Counted from the stretch's first letter, positions 26,695 to 36,066 are shown. The stretch is 64,000 nt of DNA from CAKZQX01 sp034436755 (GCA_034436755.1 DAOTVB010000008.1:11330-75329); one strand, 5' to 3'. A program made the numbers and translations. Notes: generated by a model from the sequence alone, not told the origin.

Positions 26695-28476
26695 ATGTTT
26701 GTAATTCGCCTGCGAACAACGCGCTATCGTCCAGATGTATTGGTTACGATCCGCAATGACGTTGATGGATGGGACCAGGATATTCCGGGAATCTATGAAA
26801 ACGATGAGTGGCGGTTTGAACTCCCCGAGTCGAGTTATCAACCACGCATGGTTTTCAAGTTTATGCTGGAGAAAACCTACTGGATGGATGGTCCTGATCC
26901 GGCAATCGAACCAGTTGTGGGTGGTGATTATGTTTATACTGATGCGCAGGTACGCTTTCCGCGCATTTCCGAGTTACTTGTCGAGAGCGGCTATGTTCAG
27001 AATCTCTTCTTCACCCCCAATCTTGATGAGAGTCGTCTGTTTGATGTGATTGTGATCGGGTCGGGCGTCGGTGGTGGCATTGTGGCTGACCAGTTGTCCG
27101 ACATGGGCCTGAGTGTGCTGGTGCTGGAAGCGGGGGGCTACCTCTTTCCCTCACATGTTGCCAATCTGCCCCGGCGACACCGCATCGGTCAGTTCGACAA
27201 GCATATCTGGACGCTCTTTGAGGAGTTTAAAGTCCAGAACTACACCAACGCTTTCAACACGTTTTATGATGGCGGTCAGGCCTTCAATCTGGGCGGGCGT
27301 TCGCTCTTCTGGGGCGGCCTGATTCCGCGGATGAACTGGTGGGAGATGGAACTCTGGCCGCGTGAGTCGATCCGCTGGTATCTGGAAGGTGGTGGCTACC
27401 AGCGCGCCGAGGATCTGATGAACCGGACACCGCTGCAGCCTGCGCCGTACCATCGGGAGATCAAGACCTTTTTGCGGAACCAGTTCCCCGAGTTTAGCCA
27501 CTTTGATGCGCCGGTTGCGGTTCACTACACCAACGATGGGTTGGGCACGATCTCCACCGGGATGTTCTCGACTGCCGACCTGTTGATGGAGTCGCGGCTC
27601 ACCGCCGGACCCCAGGGCAACCAGAATCTCTGGGTCAACCTCAACCATGTTGTTGTGCGCCTGGAGACGGCCGGGGGCCGGGTTACGGAGGTCGTCGCCC
27701 AGGATATGATTGCCAATCAACTGCGCACCTTCCGTGGTCGCCATGTTATTCTGGCTGCCGGCACTATCGAAAGCGCCAAACTTGCCGGCATCAGCCAACT
27801 TAATGATCCAAACGGCAAGATTGGCGTAGGCATCACCGACCATCCGATCTTCTTTACCCACTTCCGTATTCCGCCGGGAACCGCATTTCACAACCCGAAT
27901 GGGGCCAGCAAGGTTCTGGCGCAGCACAAAGACGCAAATCTCGATGCGCATCCCTACAACGTTGTGCTGGAACTGGGGGCCGACTTTAACCAGGGTCGCT
28001 ACCTCGACGATGATCTGCTGGAACGCCATATCCGCGAGAAAGACAACCATATGTTGTGTGAACTGGTCTTTCTCTTTAACGCGCCCCTGATGGAAGAGAA
28101 CCGGATCGAGCAGAACGGCCCATCCTATGTGAAGCCGGTGGTGCATATGCAGGCCAGCCCGGCCGCCAATCCCTTCATGGGCGAGATCGAGGCGTTGAAA
28201 AATCAGATCATCGGGAGCCTGGGGGGTACCCCGCTGCCGAACAATGACCTGAGCCTGAAGCTGGCCCCGCCGGGTGGGGTGGCCCACGAAGTCGGGACGC
28301 TGCGCATCGGGGCGAATAATGATGGTGTTGTTGATACCGACCTGAAGTTCCTGGGATATGAGAACCTGTTTGTCTGCGACCTCTCCGTTTTCCCCGCCTC
28401 CCCCGCAGCTAACCCAACTCTGACGCTGGCGGCCCTGGCAATGCGGCTCGCCGAGCATATCCGCGGCCTGCTGTAA
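26695..28476 (+). CDS. GMC-family oxidoreductase with N-terminal beta-sandwich domain
   Basis: 593 aa from ATG 26695 (GAAAGGGA upstream; GTG at 26680 is an alternative). The first ~95 residues look like a carbohydrate-binding/early-set beta domain (LVTIRNDVDGWDQDIPG, YWMDGPDPAIEP). The FAD-binding part begins with VIVIGSGVGGGIVADQLSDMG and continues LVLEAGGY, LGGRSLFWGG and AAGTIESAKLAG. The C-terminal GMC signature is near CDLSVFPASPAANPTLTLAA. The family oxidises alcohols, sugars or sterols. The N-terminal fusion is unusual and hints at a polymeric or sugar substrate. No electron-acceptor gene is adjacent. Probably cytoplasmic: no signal peptide. Confidence 0.85.
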   Translation: MFVIRLRTTRYRPDVLVTIRNDVDGWDQDIPGIYENDEWRFELPESSYQPRMVFKFMLEKTYWMDGPDPAIEPVVGGDYVYTDAQVRFPRISELLVESGYVQNLFFTPNLDESRLFDVIVIGSGVGGGIVADQLSDMGLSVLVLEAGGYLFPSHVANLPRRHRIGQFDKHIWTLFEEFKVQNYTNAFNTFYDGGQAFNLGGRSLFWGGLIPRMNWWEMELWPRESIRWYLEGGGYQRAEDLMNRTPLQPAPYHREIKTFLRNQFPEFSHFDAPVAVHYTNDGLGTISTGMFSTADLLMESRLTAGPQGNQNLWVNLNHVVVRLETAGGRVTEVVAQDMIANQLRTFRGRHVILAAGTIESAKLAGISQLNDPNGKIGVGITDHPIFFTHFRIPPGTAFHNPNGASKVLAQHKDANLDAHPYNVVLELGADFNQGRYLDDDLLERHIREKDNHMLCELVFLFNAPLMEENRIEQNGPSYVKPVVHMQASPAANPFMGEIEALKNQIIGSLGGTPLPNNDLSLKLAPPGGVAHEVGTLRIGANNDGVVDTDLKFLGYENLFVCDLSVFPASPAANPTLTLAALAMRLAEHIRGLL

Positions 28477-28532
28477 CTGACAGGAGTTATGCGGTCGTTG
28501 ACCTGGCAGGCGTCTGCCGGGACAACCGGCCC

Positions 28533-28642
28533 GATTCGCCTCCGGCAGGGCGGAAGATTCTATTCTTTTTCACAAAAATTTTGCACAGAGTGCAAAATTT
28601 TTGTGAAAAAGGTAAAAAGTGTACCACGCTGCCGCAGGTGAA
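28533..28642. repeat. Palindromic repeat element, copy 1
   Basis: The core is a perfect 22-bp inverted repeat (28565-28586 and 28590-28611) with a 3-base centre. Outer, weaker arms start GATTCGCCTCCGGCAG and end CTGCCGCAGGTGAA. The same ~110-bp element recurs in reverse orientation at 32629-32742. It is MITE- or REP-like; the transcript would fold into a very long hairpin. No open frame. The remaining gap up to 28959 holds only the promoter and ribosome site (AGGATAGGAGG) of the next gene. Confidence 0.85.
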
Positions 28643-28959
28643 CTACGCCGTTATCAGGAGCAAATGTCCGGTTTGGACGCGCACCGCGTAACTCGTGTAA
28701 CTGACCAGCCGGAAGTGCCACGCCGGAGCCAATCTGTCCGATACCAGGAGCGCCGAACCCCATCAGGGTTCGGCGTTATGTTGTACCCAACCTGCTGCAG
28801 GCGAGTCTGGCTTTCATCTGGGCAAATGTTCAGTGTGAATGTCCACCGCGTGAGACCTCTACCTGAACGCTGGCAACGATCTTGCCAATATTTCCGGTAG
28901 AGACACTGGTATGGGCCGAATATGGCTGTAGTGCCGGAAAAGGATAGGAGGATCGCACA

Positions 28960-29940
28960 ATGACGACAACAATCATTGGAATGTTTCAGACAACGACGGC
29001 AGCCCAGGAAACCGTGCAGGATCTACTCGACCAGGGCTATCTGCGTGAAGATATCAGCATGATTGCCCGCGAAGCGCCGCCAGAGTCGGCCACAGCGCCG
29101 CCGGAGAGCGAGTTTGGTCGTTCGCAGGGCGCAAAGTCGGGCGCAGTCGGCGGTGGCCTGGTTGGTGGCTCAATGGGGTTGCTGGTCGGCGTGGATACGT
29201 TTGTCCTCGCCGGTCTGGGAGCCGCCGTGGTCAGCGGACCGCTGGGGATGGCAATTGCGACTGCGTTGGCAACCACTGCAGCCGGGGCCGGTCTGGGGGC
29301 GGTGGTTGGCGGCCTGATGGGAGCCTTCATCGGCGCGGGCGTGTCGGAAGATAAAGCTGCGGTTTATACGGAAGGACTGCGGCGCGGCGCAACCCTGGTG
29401 GCAATCAAGGTGGAGGAGCCCACCGTGCCACAGGTTGAGGCGCTTATGCATCAGCATGGTGCGCTTGATGTTGAAGAGCAGGTCGAGCAGTGGCGTAAAG
29501 AGGGCCAGCAGAGCACAGAGACCCCAACCGAGCCGACGACCGGTAATGCCTGGGAGCAGAGCAGCAAGACGGGTACCTTGATTGGAACCGCTTCGGGTAT
29601 TGGGGCCGGGGCCGCGATCGGGTCTGTTGGTGGTCCAGTTGGCGCGGTTGTCGGTGGTGTTACGGGTGCCGCCATTGGCGCGGGGGTTGGCGCAGCGGGT
29701 GATGCAGTTGGCGAGCGTTCGGAGGAAACCGAACATCCTACTTCCGAGGAGGAAGAGGTTGCCACCGCGCGCGAGGCCACCCGGGCTGCGGCAAGCAAGG
29801 CAGCCGGTGTGGCCCAGAAAGCAGGCGCAACCGCAACCGGCACGCCGATTAATCCTGAAACCGGGCGCGCGGTTGATGCACAGATGGCGGTTGATGAACA
29901 GAAGCAAGACGCGGAAGAGTCACGCAAACGGCAGTCATAG
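28960..29940 (+). CDS. General-stress-protein-17M-like, Gly/Ala-rich membrane-interacting protein
   Basis: 326 aa. The first ~60 residues match the 17M/YflT-type domain (IIGMFQTTTAAQETVQDLLDQGY). Two long Gly/Ala-rich hydrophobic blocks follow (~70-130 and ~205-250, such as GGPVGAVVGGVTGAAIGAG), of the glycine-zipper type that inserts in membranes. The C-terminal tail is acidic and Lys/Gln-rich. Such proteins accompany osmotic or general stress. It opens the stress cluster that runs to 36066. Preceded by a strong TAGGAGG site. Confidence 0.75.
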   Translation: MTTTIIGMFQTTTAAQETVQDLLDQGYLREDISMIAREAPPESATAPPESEFGRSQGAKSGAVGGGLVGGSMGLLVGVDTFVLAGLGAAVVSGPLGMAIATALATTAAGAGLGAVVGGLMGAFIGAGVSEDKAAVYTEGLRRGATLVAIKVEEPTVPQVEALMHQHGALDVEEQVEQWRKEGQQSTETPTEPTTGNAWEQSSKTGTLIGTASGIGAGAAIGSVGGPVGAVVGGVTGAAIGAGVGAAGDAVGERSEETEHPTSEEEEVATAREATRAAASKAAGVAQKAGATATGTPINPETGRAVDAQMAVDEQKQDAEESRKRQS

Positions 29941-30068
29941 TTGCTACCCGCACATGCCGGAGACCGATCTCCTCCGTTGCGCCATTCCGTGTATCCCCAT
30001 TGGGAGCCTGCGCGCAGCCGGAAGCAAATATCTTGACAAGAAAACGATGACCCGAGCGAGGTAGCTGG

Positions 30069-31127
30069 ATGCACACCTTTTTTGAAATCTTCAAGCAGAC
30101 GCTGGCGCAATGGATCGAAGACAAAGCGCCGCGTCTGGCTGCGGCCCTGGCGTTCTACACAATCTTTTCGCTTGCGCCGTTGCTGGTGGTTGCAGTTGCC
30201 GTGGCCGGGGCGGTGTTTGGGGAGGATGCGGCGCGGGGTGCAATCAGTGCCCAGTTTGAGGATCTGGCGGGTGTGAGTGGTGCAACATTAATCGAAACGG
30301 CACTCAAAAACGCGAGTCAGACGGGCGCAATCACGATTGCCGGCATTATTAGTCTTTTAGTACTGCTCTTTGGCGCAACGGCGGTTTTTGCTCAACTCCA
30401 GGATGCGCTTAATACGATCTGGGATGTGCAACCGGAGCCGGGCCGTCCAATTCAGACGGTTATTCAACAACGTTTTACAGCATTTACTATGGTACTGGGG
30501 ATTGGCTTTTTGTTGCTTGTATCGCTGATCATAAGCGCTATTTTAAATGCATTGCAACAATATGCGAGTGAAGTGCTGCCCGGTCTCGAGTTTCTCTGGC
30601 AGTTTGCCAATATTGGCATCTCCTTTGTGATCACGACTCTGCTCTTTGCGATGATCTTCAAGATCCTGCCGGATGTGCATATCGTCTGGGGGGATGTCTG
30701 GATTGGTGCGATTGTCACGGCCGTTCTGTTCACCATCGGTAAATCACTGATCGGCATCTACCTGGGGCAGAGCGGGATTGGCTCGATCTATGGTGCGGCC
30801 GGTTCGCTGGCGGTTATTCTTATCTGGGTCTACTACTCCGGGTTGATTCTCTTTCTAGGCGCGGAGTTTACGCAGGTCTATTCACGCAGGTATGGCACCC
30901 ACATCAAACCGGCCGCGTGGGCCATACCACTGACCGCGCAGGTGCGGGCGCAGCAGGGCATCCCGCGCTTTGCCCAGAAGGAGCAGGCAGCACGGGAGCA
31001 GGCATGCGCAACCGAGGAACCAGCGCCACCACCGGCCCCACCGTCCATCCCCGAGCGTCGGGCGACGGTGATCGGCTTCCTGGCCGGGTTGTTTGTCAGC
31101 ATCAAGCGCCGGTCAAAAAAACGCTAG
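30069..31127 (+). CDS. YihY/BrkB-family inner-membrane protein, copy 1
   Basis: 352 aa, six to seven membrane helices. Family motifs: KAPRLAAALAFYTIFSLAPLL at the N-terminus, VFAQLQDALNTIWDV, LPDVHIVWGDVWIGA and SLAVILIWVYYSGLILFLGAEFTQVY. The cytoplasmic tail is Arg/Ala/Pro-rich with a final basic stretch. YihY proteins were once annotated as RNase BN in error; the true role is unclear (envelope or transport). A second, closely similar gene follows. Confidence 0.88.
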   Translation: MHTFFEIFKQTLAQWIEDKAPRLAAALAFYTIFSLAPLLVVAVAVAGAVFGEDAARGAISAQFEDLAGVSGATLIETALKNASQTGAITIAGIISLLVLLFGATAVFAQLQDALNTIWDVQPEPGRPIQTVIQQRFTAFTMVLGIGFLLLVSLIISAILNALQQYASEVLPGLEFLWQFANIGISFVITTLLFAMIFKILPDVHIVWGDVWIGAIVTAVLFTIGKSLIGIYLGQSGIGSIYGAAGSLAVILIWVYYSGLILFLGAEFTQVYSRRYGTHIKPAAWAIPLTAQVRAQQGIPRFAQKEQAAREQACATEEPAPPPAPPSIPERRATVIGFLAGLFVSIKRRSKKR

Positions 31128-31225
31128 TCTGTTCTAACCGGAAGAAGAATAAATAGCGTATTCAATAGCCATGCGCCCGGCGCGCTCTGTTCTCTGTTCC
31201 TTTGTTCTCTATAGGAGGTGACACG

Positions 31226-32359
31226 ATGAAAGAGTTCTTTCTTCTCTTTAAAGAGGCATTTGCTGAGTGGCGTGATGATAAGGCCAATCGTCTGGCGGCC
31301 GCGCTGGCCTACTACACCATGCTCTCGCTGGCTCCCCTGCTGGTTATTGCGGTCTCGGTGGCCGGGTTTGTGTTTGGTGACCAGGCGGCCAAAGGGGAAA
31401 TTAGCGGGCAGATCAGCAGTCTGGTGGGGCCCTCCGCTGCCGACATGCTTCAGACGGCGATTGCCCGGGCCGGTGATACCGGCGCAGGGATCATCGCCAC
31501 GATTATCGGTGTTGTTGCGCTGCTCTTTGGTGCGTCGGGGGTCTTTGCGCAACTGCAGGATGCGCTCAATACGGTCTGGGAAGTGCAGCCCAAACCGGGA
31601 CAGGGTCTGAAGGCGACTGCCAAGAAGCGGGTCACCGCGATGACGATGGTTCTGGGCATTGGCTTCTTGCTGCTGGTCTCGCTGCTCGTCAGTGCGGCAG
31701 TGAGTGCGCTAAACAACTATATGAGCAGTCTGCTCCCCGGCTTTGGTCCCCTCTGGACTGTTGTTAACCTTGCGATCTCATTTGGGGTGATTACGTTGCT
31801 CTTTGCCATGATCTACAAGATCCTGCCGGACGTGCAGATTGCCTGGGGCGATGTCTGGGTCGGCGCGGCGATGACGGCGCTGCTGTTTACTCTCGGTAAG
31901 TATGTACTGAGCCAGTATATCGGTAGTAGCAGTGTGGGATCGGTGTATGGTGCGGCGGGCTCGCTTGCCATTCTGCTGGTCTGGATCTATTACTCCGGGT
32001 TGATTCTCTTCTTTGGTGCGGAGTTTACCCAGGTCTACGCACGACGCTATGGCTCGCGGATTGTGCCCGATGAGGACGCCGTGCCAATGACGGAACGGTC
32101 CCGGGCGCGGCAGGGTATTCCCCGCCAGCATCAGGTCGAAACGGCCGCGCGTAATCAGGAACAACTCGCGGCCTTGCTCGCTAAGACCGATCATCTTGAT
32201 CTGCAGGACGCGCGCGTGACGGTTACCCGGCCACCGCAGCCACGCTCACCAGAGCAACGATCAGCCCTGTTTGGATTCCTCGCGGGTGCGGCGGTTGCCC
32301 TCTGGTATGGATCAAAGAATCGGAAGGAGCAAGAGCATGCCATATCAGAACATGCATGA
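31226..32359 (+). CDS. YihY/BrkB-family inner-membrane protein, copy 2
   Basis: 377 aa from ATG 31226, after TAGGAGGTG. Same topology and motifs as the preceding gene (NRLAAALAYYTMLSLAPLL, LQDALNTVWEVQP, LLVWIYYSGLILFFGAEFTQVY), so it is a tandem duplicate that has diverged mainly in the loops and C-terminal tail. Overlaps the chaB-like start by 23 bases. Confidence 0.88.
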   Translation: MKEFFLLFKEAFAEWRDDKANRLAAALAYYTMLSLAPLLVIAVSVAGFVFGDQAAKGEISGQISSLVGPSAADMLQTAIARAGDTGAGIIATIIGVVALLFGASGVFAQLQDALNTVWEVQPKPGQGLKATAKKRVTAMTMVLGIGFLLLVSLLVSAAVSALNNYMSSLLPGFGPLWTVVNLAISFGVITLLFAMIYKILPDVQIAWGDVWVGAAMTALLFTLGKYVLSQYIGSSSVGSVYGAAGSLAILLVWIYYSGLILFFGAEFTQVYARRYGSRIVPDEDAVPMTERSRARQGIPRQHQVETAARNQEQLAALLAKTDHLDLQDARVTVTRPPQPRSPEQRSALFGFLAGAAVALWYGSKNRKEQEHAISEHA

Positions 32360-32540
32360 CCTGCCCGATAGTGTGCGGAATCATCTGCCGAAACATGCGC
32401 AGGAGATTTACCAGTCGGCGTTTAACAGCGCATGGGACGAGTACAACCAGGACGAGTCCCGCGCGCACCGGGTTGCCTGGGCGGCCGTCAAGCAGAAATA
32501 TGAGAAGGATGCGCAGACCGGGGATTGGAAAGCAAAATAG
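32337..32540 (+). CDS. ChaB-domain protein
   Basis: 67 aa starting at ATG 32337 inside the end of the YihY gene, with GGAAGGAG upstream. Matches the ChaB fold: LPDSVRNHLPKHAQEIYQSAFNSAWDEY (start of domain) and HRVAWAAVKQKYEK. ChaB was linked to cation (ChaA) transport regulation in E. coli; in many bacteria it accompanies stress genes, as here. No chaA is nearby. Confidence 0.88.
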   Translation: MPYQNMHDLPDSVRNHLPKHAQEIYQSAFNSAWDEYNQDESRAHRVAWAAVKQKYEKDAQTGDWKAK

Positions 32541-32628
32541 TTTATCTCCTTTGGAATAGTTGTGCTCTCTGGGCACAACTGCTCCAGAAGAAATGTTCTG
32601 TTCCGCGCATTTGATCGGATATAAGGCA

Positions 32629-32742
32629 GATTCGCCTGCGGCAGCATGGTACGCTTTTTATCTTTTTCACAAAAATGTTGCACTGTGTGCAATATTTTCG
32701 TGAAAAAGATCGAGAATGTCCCGCCCTACCGGAGGCGATATC
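32629..32742. repeat. Palindromic repeat element, copy 2 (inverted relative to copy 1)
   Basis: The core arms 32662-32683 and 32687-32708 pair with only two differences, both of which keep G-U pairs in RNA. The left flank (GATTCGCCTGCGGCAGCATG) matches the reverse complement of the right flank of copy 1, and its right flank (CCGCCCTACCGGAGGCGA) matches the left flank of copy 1 in reverse. So it is the same element in opposite orientation. The surrounding gap (32541-32869) holds nothing else I can support. Confidence 0.85.
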
Positions 32743-32869
32743 CCCCGCCAAACGCGGGATCGCCGGATCCATGGCAGCAGTGGCCGTTTCGTGCTTTTCG
32801 CTCATTTTGTGTTGTTCGTGGTCCAATCGCCCACCACGTAAGTTGTCTTCATTCAGAAGAGAGGTTTGT

Positions 32870-33052
32870 ATGACGAATCACGAGAATGGGCAGACTGCCG
32901 AAGCGCCAGAGGCAGAATCCACAGCGCCGTCGAATGCTAAAGTGTACGAGCGGCCGCGTAGTTCCTATGCGTCCTGGCTACCAATTGCCGGTATTGTTGG
33001 CTTTGTGGCACTGCTGGTGATCATTATCGTCGTTTTTTCGCTCGGTGGATGA
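32870..33052 (+). CDS. Small single-pass membrane protein
   Basis: 60 aa from ATG 32870 (AAGAGAGG upstream). Charged, Ala/Glu-rich N-terminus and one C-terminal transmembrane helix (WLPIAGIVGFVALLVIIIVV) ending SLGG. No family recognised. Membership of the stress cluster is inferred from position and strand only. Confidence 0.6.
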   Translation: MTNHENGQTAEAPEAESTAPSNAKVYERPRSSYASWLPIAGIVGFVALLVIIIVVFSLGG

Positions 33053-33168
33053 GGTTGGCACACTTCTTGCTTGATTATCCATTGAAGCGAAGCAAGATTA
33101 TCGCTTGTCTCATTTACACAAAGTATTTCACGCACGCAATGAATGCGTGGCTAGAAGTGGAGTGATCC

Positions 33169-33726
33169 ATGGGAAACCCACAAGAAACCCTTCAGCAGTA
33201 TGTCAGTGATATGATTTCGCTTGACAAACATATTCTTGATGCGGTTGATCGCCAACTCGAAGATAAGCGCACCAGCAATTATCCGGAGACGCAGCAGGTG
33301 CTGACCAAGATCCAGAGTACACTCAAGGGGCACATCCCCGGACTTGAGCAACTGCTGTCTAACCTGGGGGGTGACTCAACCTCGCCGGTGAAGAAAGCAG
33401 TTTCGGCGGTTGCCGGGATTGCTGCCGGTACCTATGACAAGATTCGCACCGATACCGTCTCCAAGATGCTGCGCGACACCTACACCGCAATGAGCCTGTC
33501 GGCCATCAGTTACACCATGCTGCATACGACTGGTCAGGCGCTGAAGCATCCTCAGGCTGCGGAACTCGCGGTCGGCTATCTGAAGCAGGTGACGCCGCTG
33601 ATTGTAGAGATCAGCGAAGTCGTCCCACTCGTCGTTGCCAATGAAATTGAGGATGCCGACCCGGCGGTTGGGAAGCAGGCGGTGAAGGATACGCAAAAAG
33701 CCTGGAGCCATCGCAACGTTCGCTAA
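33169..33726 (+). CDS. Ferritin-like helical bundle protein, function unknown
   Basis: 185 aa, GGAG before the ATG. Amphipathic helices (LQQYVSDMISLDKHILDAVDRQ region; LTKIQSTLKGHIPGLEQLL) are spaced as in DUF892/ferritin-like four-helix proteins found in stress operons. I see no full set of metal ligands, so the assignment is structural and tentative. It contains a hydrophobic but not transmembrane stretch (AVSAVAGIAAGTYDK). Confidence 0.55.
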   Translation: MGNPQETLQQYVSDMISLDKHILDAVDRQLEDKRTSNYPETQQVLTKIQSTLKGHIPGLEQLLSNLGGDSTSPVKKAVSAVAGIAAGTYDKIRTDTVSKMLRDTYTAMSLSAISYTMLHTTGQALKHPQAAELAVGYLKQVTPLIVEISEVVPLVVANEIEDADPAVGKQAVKDTQKAWSHRNVR

Positions 33727-33933
33727 AGGAAATACCAGACCTGCGTGGTTGAAGTGGTCGAAATCGTTGCGAGGCCAGGCTGCATTATTTGCGCAGCCTG
33801 GTCTTGGCACTTTTGTTCCCATTATCTCAAGAAATCACGACGCCGGCGCGTAGCCGGCACACATTTTGCTATATATACATTTAGATCCAGAGAAAGTGTG
33901 CAAATTTTTGTGCAGACATGAAAGGAGCCCACA

Positions 33934-34653
33934 ATGACTGAACGTGAACGCGGACGTAAGACCGGGCAGCAGTCAACTGAGGAGAAGGTCAATCGGGTTA
34001 TCGAGGCTGGTGAGCGTGCGCGCCAGGATCCGGAGCGTCAGTACGACGAGAAGACGACCAGTGCTGCTGAGCGCATCGAGCGCGCAGCCGACCAATCAGC
34101 GGCGCAGGCTGACCGGATGGCGGATCGGCTCAGTGCCGCCGGGCATCAGACGGCCGATAAGGCCGGCCACAAGGCTGATGAGATGACCGACCGGGTTAGC
34201 GCTACCGCACATCAGGCGGCGGGGCAGGCGAGCCACACTGCGGACAATGTTGCGGCAAAGGTGAGTAATGCGGCGCATCAGGCCGCCGACAAAGCCCACG
34301 ATGTTGCTGCCCGCCTCCGTGATACAGACAGTAATGAAGTCAAGGATACGGTCAAGGCGAAGCATGGTGAAACAAAGGAGCGGGCGGACTCAGCGATGAC
34401 TTCGACGGGTGAGCGCATGGAAGATATGGCCCAGCGCCTGCGCGAACGCGCTCCAGAGGGTCAGGCCGGCACTGCGGCTTACCGCGCGGCCGATGCGCTT
34501 GATCGCAGTGGTGACTATCTGCGCCATTCGAACCCGGATACGGTTCGGGGCGATCTGGAGACAACTATTCGCCGGCACCCGGTTGAGTCACTACTGGTCG
34601 GCGCAGGTGTTGGCTTCCTGTTAGGCAAGGTGTTCCGCGGCGGTAGGAGGTAA
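33934..34653 (+). CDS. LEA/apolipoprotein-like repeat protein with DUF883-type membrane tail
   Basis: 239 aa. The middle (~45-150) is an 11/14-residue Ala/Asp/Lys-rich helical repeat (ADRMADRLSAAGHQTADKAG, then two further units with KAGH/QASH variants), as in late-embryogenesis-abundant or apolipoprotein-like proteins. The C-terminus RRHPVESLLVGAGVGFLLGK is the DUF883/ElaB-YqjD type membrane anchor. Likely a desiccation/osmotic-stress membrane protein. Starts after AAAGGAG. Confidence 0.7.
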   Translation: MTERERGRKTGQQSTEEKVNRVIEAGERARQDPERQYDEKTTSAAERIERAADQSAAQADRMADRLSAAGHQTADKAGHKADEMTDRVSATAHQAAGQASHTADNVAAKVSNAAHQAADKAHDVAARLRDTDSNEVKDTVKAKHGETKERADSAMTSTGERMEDMAQRLRERAPEGQAGTAAYRAADALDRSGDYLRHSNPDTVRGDLETTIRRHPVESLLVGAGVGFLLGKVFRGGRR

Positions 34654-34654
34654 G

Positions 34655-35164
34655 ATGATGAGTGAAGGGAAAGACTCAGCCGTAGTCCGCGAACATGCGG
34701 TACGCGAGTATGAGGCTGATACACCGCAACATACCGAACATGGTGTACATCGCCCCCAGTTAGCTGAGAGTGGCGAGTCGATTGCCCATATCCTGGGTGA
34801 AATGGTCGCCGATGCCCAGCATCTGTTTCGCAAAGAGTTAGACCTGGCGAAACACGAGGCCCGGGTCGAGGTTAAGAAAGGGCTACAGGGTGCGATTGCC
34901 CTGGCGGGTGGTGCCGCCGTCGCCGCGCTTGGGGGGCTGTTTCTGTTGTTTGCGGTTGCGTTTTTGCTCCCCGAAGTGTTTAATATCGACGTCTGGCTTT
35001 CGTTCCTGATTGTTGGCGTTGTTATGGCAATTATCGGGGCGATCATGTTGCTGGTCGGTCGTTCGCGGCTGCAGCAACTGGACCCGACGCCCCATGAGAC
35101 GATTGATAGTGTAAGAAAGGATGCAGAATGGATCAGAGAACAGAGTCCATCCGGCAAGAAATAG
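34655..35164 (+). CDS. Phage-holin-3-type membrane protein (stress operon member)
   Basis: 169 aa. An amphipathic segment (LFRKELDLAKHEARVEVKKG) precedes two membrane helices (GGLFLLFAVAFLLPEVF and LSFLIVGVVMAIIGAIMLLVG): the Phage_holin_3_6 pattern, which in free-living bacteria marks YqjE-like proteins next to DUF883 and DUF3618 genes. It begins two bases after the preceding stop and overlaps the next gene by 37 bases, so the three form one operon. Not evidence of a prophage. Confidence 0.8.
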   Translation: MMSEGKDSAVVREHAVREYEADTPQHTEHGVHRPQLAESGESIAHILGEMVADAQHLFRKELDLAKHEARVEVKKGLQGAIALAGGAAVAALGGLFLLFAVAFLLPEVFNIDVWLSFLIVGVVMAIIGAIMLLVGRSRLQQLDPTPHETIDSVRKDAEWIREQSPSGKK

Positions 35165-36066
35165 ACGAGACCCGTGGGTCAATGACCGACAAGATGGAGC
35201 AGATCGAGTCGCAGGTGTACGATACCGTTGACGATGTCAAGGAGTCCGCCTACGAAACGGTCGATCGCGTCAAGGAGAAGGTTAACGTTCAGCGGATGGT
35301 AGATGAGCGCCCCTGGACGATGTTCGGCGCGTCGGTGCTGGCGGGTTTTGTGCTTGGCAGTATAACCGGCTCCGAGGGACGGCGTAGCGATTACGATTAC
35401 GACTATGAGTACTCTGCTCACCGCCGGGCTCATGGCCGTGATCAGGATTACTATGAGCGTCCCCGGGGCACCTATCGCTACCTGGACGAAACCAGTTACT
35501 ACACGGGGAATCCCACACCGGCCGAAATGCGCCGGGGGTATGGTGAGTCGGAAGGTAACGGTGAGCGCGCCCATCACGAGTATCACCCATCCTATGAGCG
35601 GGAACCAGCGCGGGAGCGTGCCCAGCGGGAGTATTACGGCGACCGTGAGCGCCATTCCGGTTCCGGCATCCGCTCTACGATGCAGCAGCAGTTCGGTGGT
35701 GAAATTGAAGCGCTGCGGCGGGCCGCCCTTTCAACGGCAACCAATTCACTGCGCAGTATGCTGCAGGAGAACCTGCCGCAGTTCGCGGAAGAGTTTGACC
35801 GCGCCCGGCACGAGCAGGAGCGGCGCTATCAGGCGGGAGCAGATCCACAGCACTCGCGGACAAGTGAGGAGACCAACGGCGGCCGGCGTGAGCGGCGTGG
35901 GCAATCGGATATGGACTTCACGACGACGCAGCAGTCCAGCGATACGCCTTCCAGCATCGTTGCCCCGGCCGAGACCGGCAAGGAGGGAACGAGTTTTGAG
36001 ACAACGCACCAGGACACGAAAACATCCACCAGCATCAACGCCCCCGAGGTTGAGAAGCAGCGGTAA
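35128..36066 (+). CDS. DUF3618-domain membrane protein with charged Tyr/Arg-rich tail
   Basis: 312 aa. The N-terminal ~80 residues match DUF3618 (IRQEIDETRGSMTDKMEQIE, VDERPWTMFGASVLAGFVLG) with one membrane helix. The rest is hydrophilic: Tyr/Asp/Arg-rich (YDYDYEYSAHRRAHGRDQDY) and then Ser/Thr-rich, probably disordered. Ends the DUF883-holin-DUF3618 operon; a strong terminator follows 42 bases later. Confidence 0.8.
   Translation: MDQRTESIRQEIDETRGSMTDKMEQIESQVYDTVDDVKESAYETVDRVKEKVNVQRMVDERPWTMFGASVLAGFVLGSITGSEGRRSDYDYDYEYSAHRRAHGRDQDYYERPRGTYRYLDETSYYTGNPTPAEMRRGYGESEGNGERAHHEYHPSYEREPARERAQREYYGDRERHSGSGIRSTMQQQFGGEIEALRRAALSTATNSLRSMLQENLPQFAEEFDRARHEQERRYQAGADPQHSRTSEETNGGRRERRGQSDMDFTTTQQSSDTPSSIVAPAETGKEGTSFETTHQDTKTSTSINAPEVEKQR

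Noticed and set aside
27151..28458. 435-codon minus-strand open frame opposite the GMC oxidoreductase
   Set aside because: Antisense shadow of a strongly supported gene; no motif and no ribosome site.
34655..35164. Prophage holin
   Set aside because: The holin-type fold is common in DUF883/DUF3618 stress operons, and no other phage genes are present.
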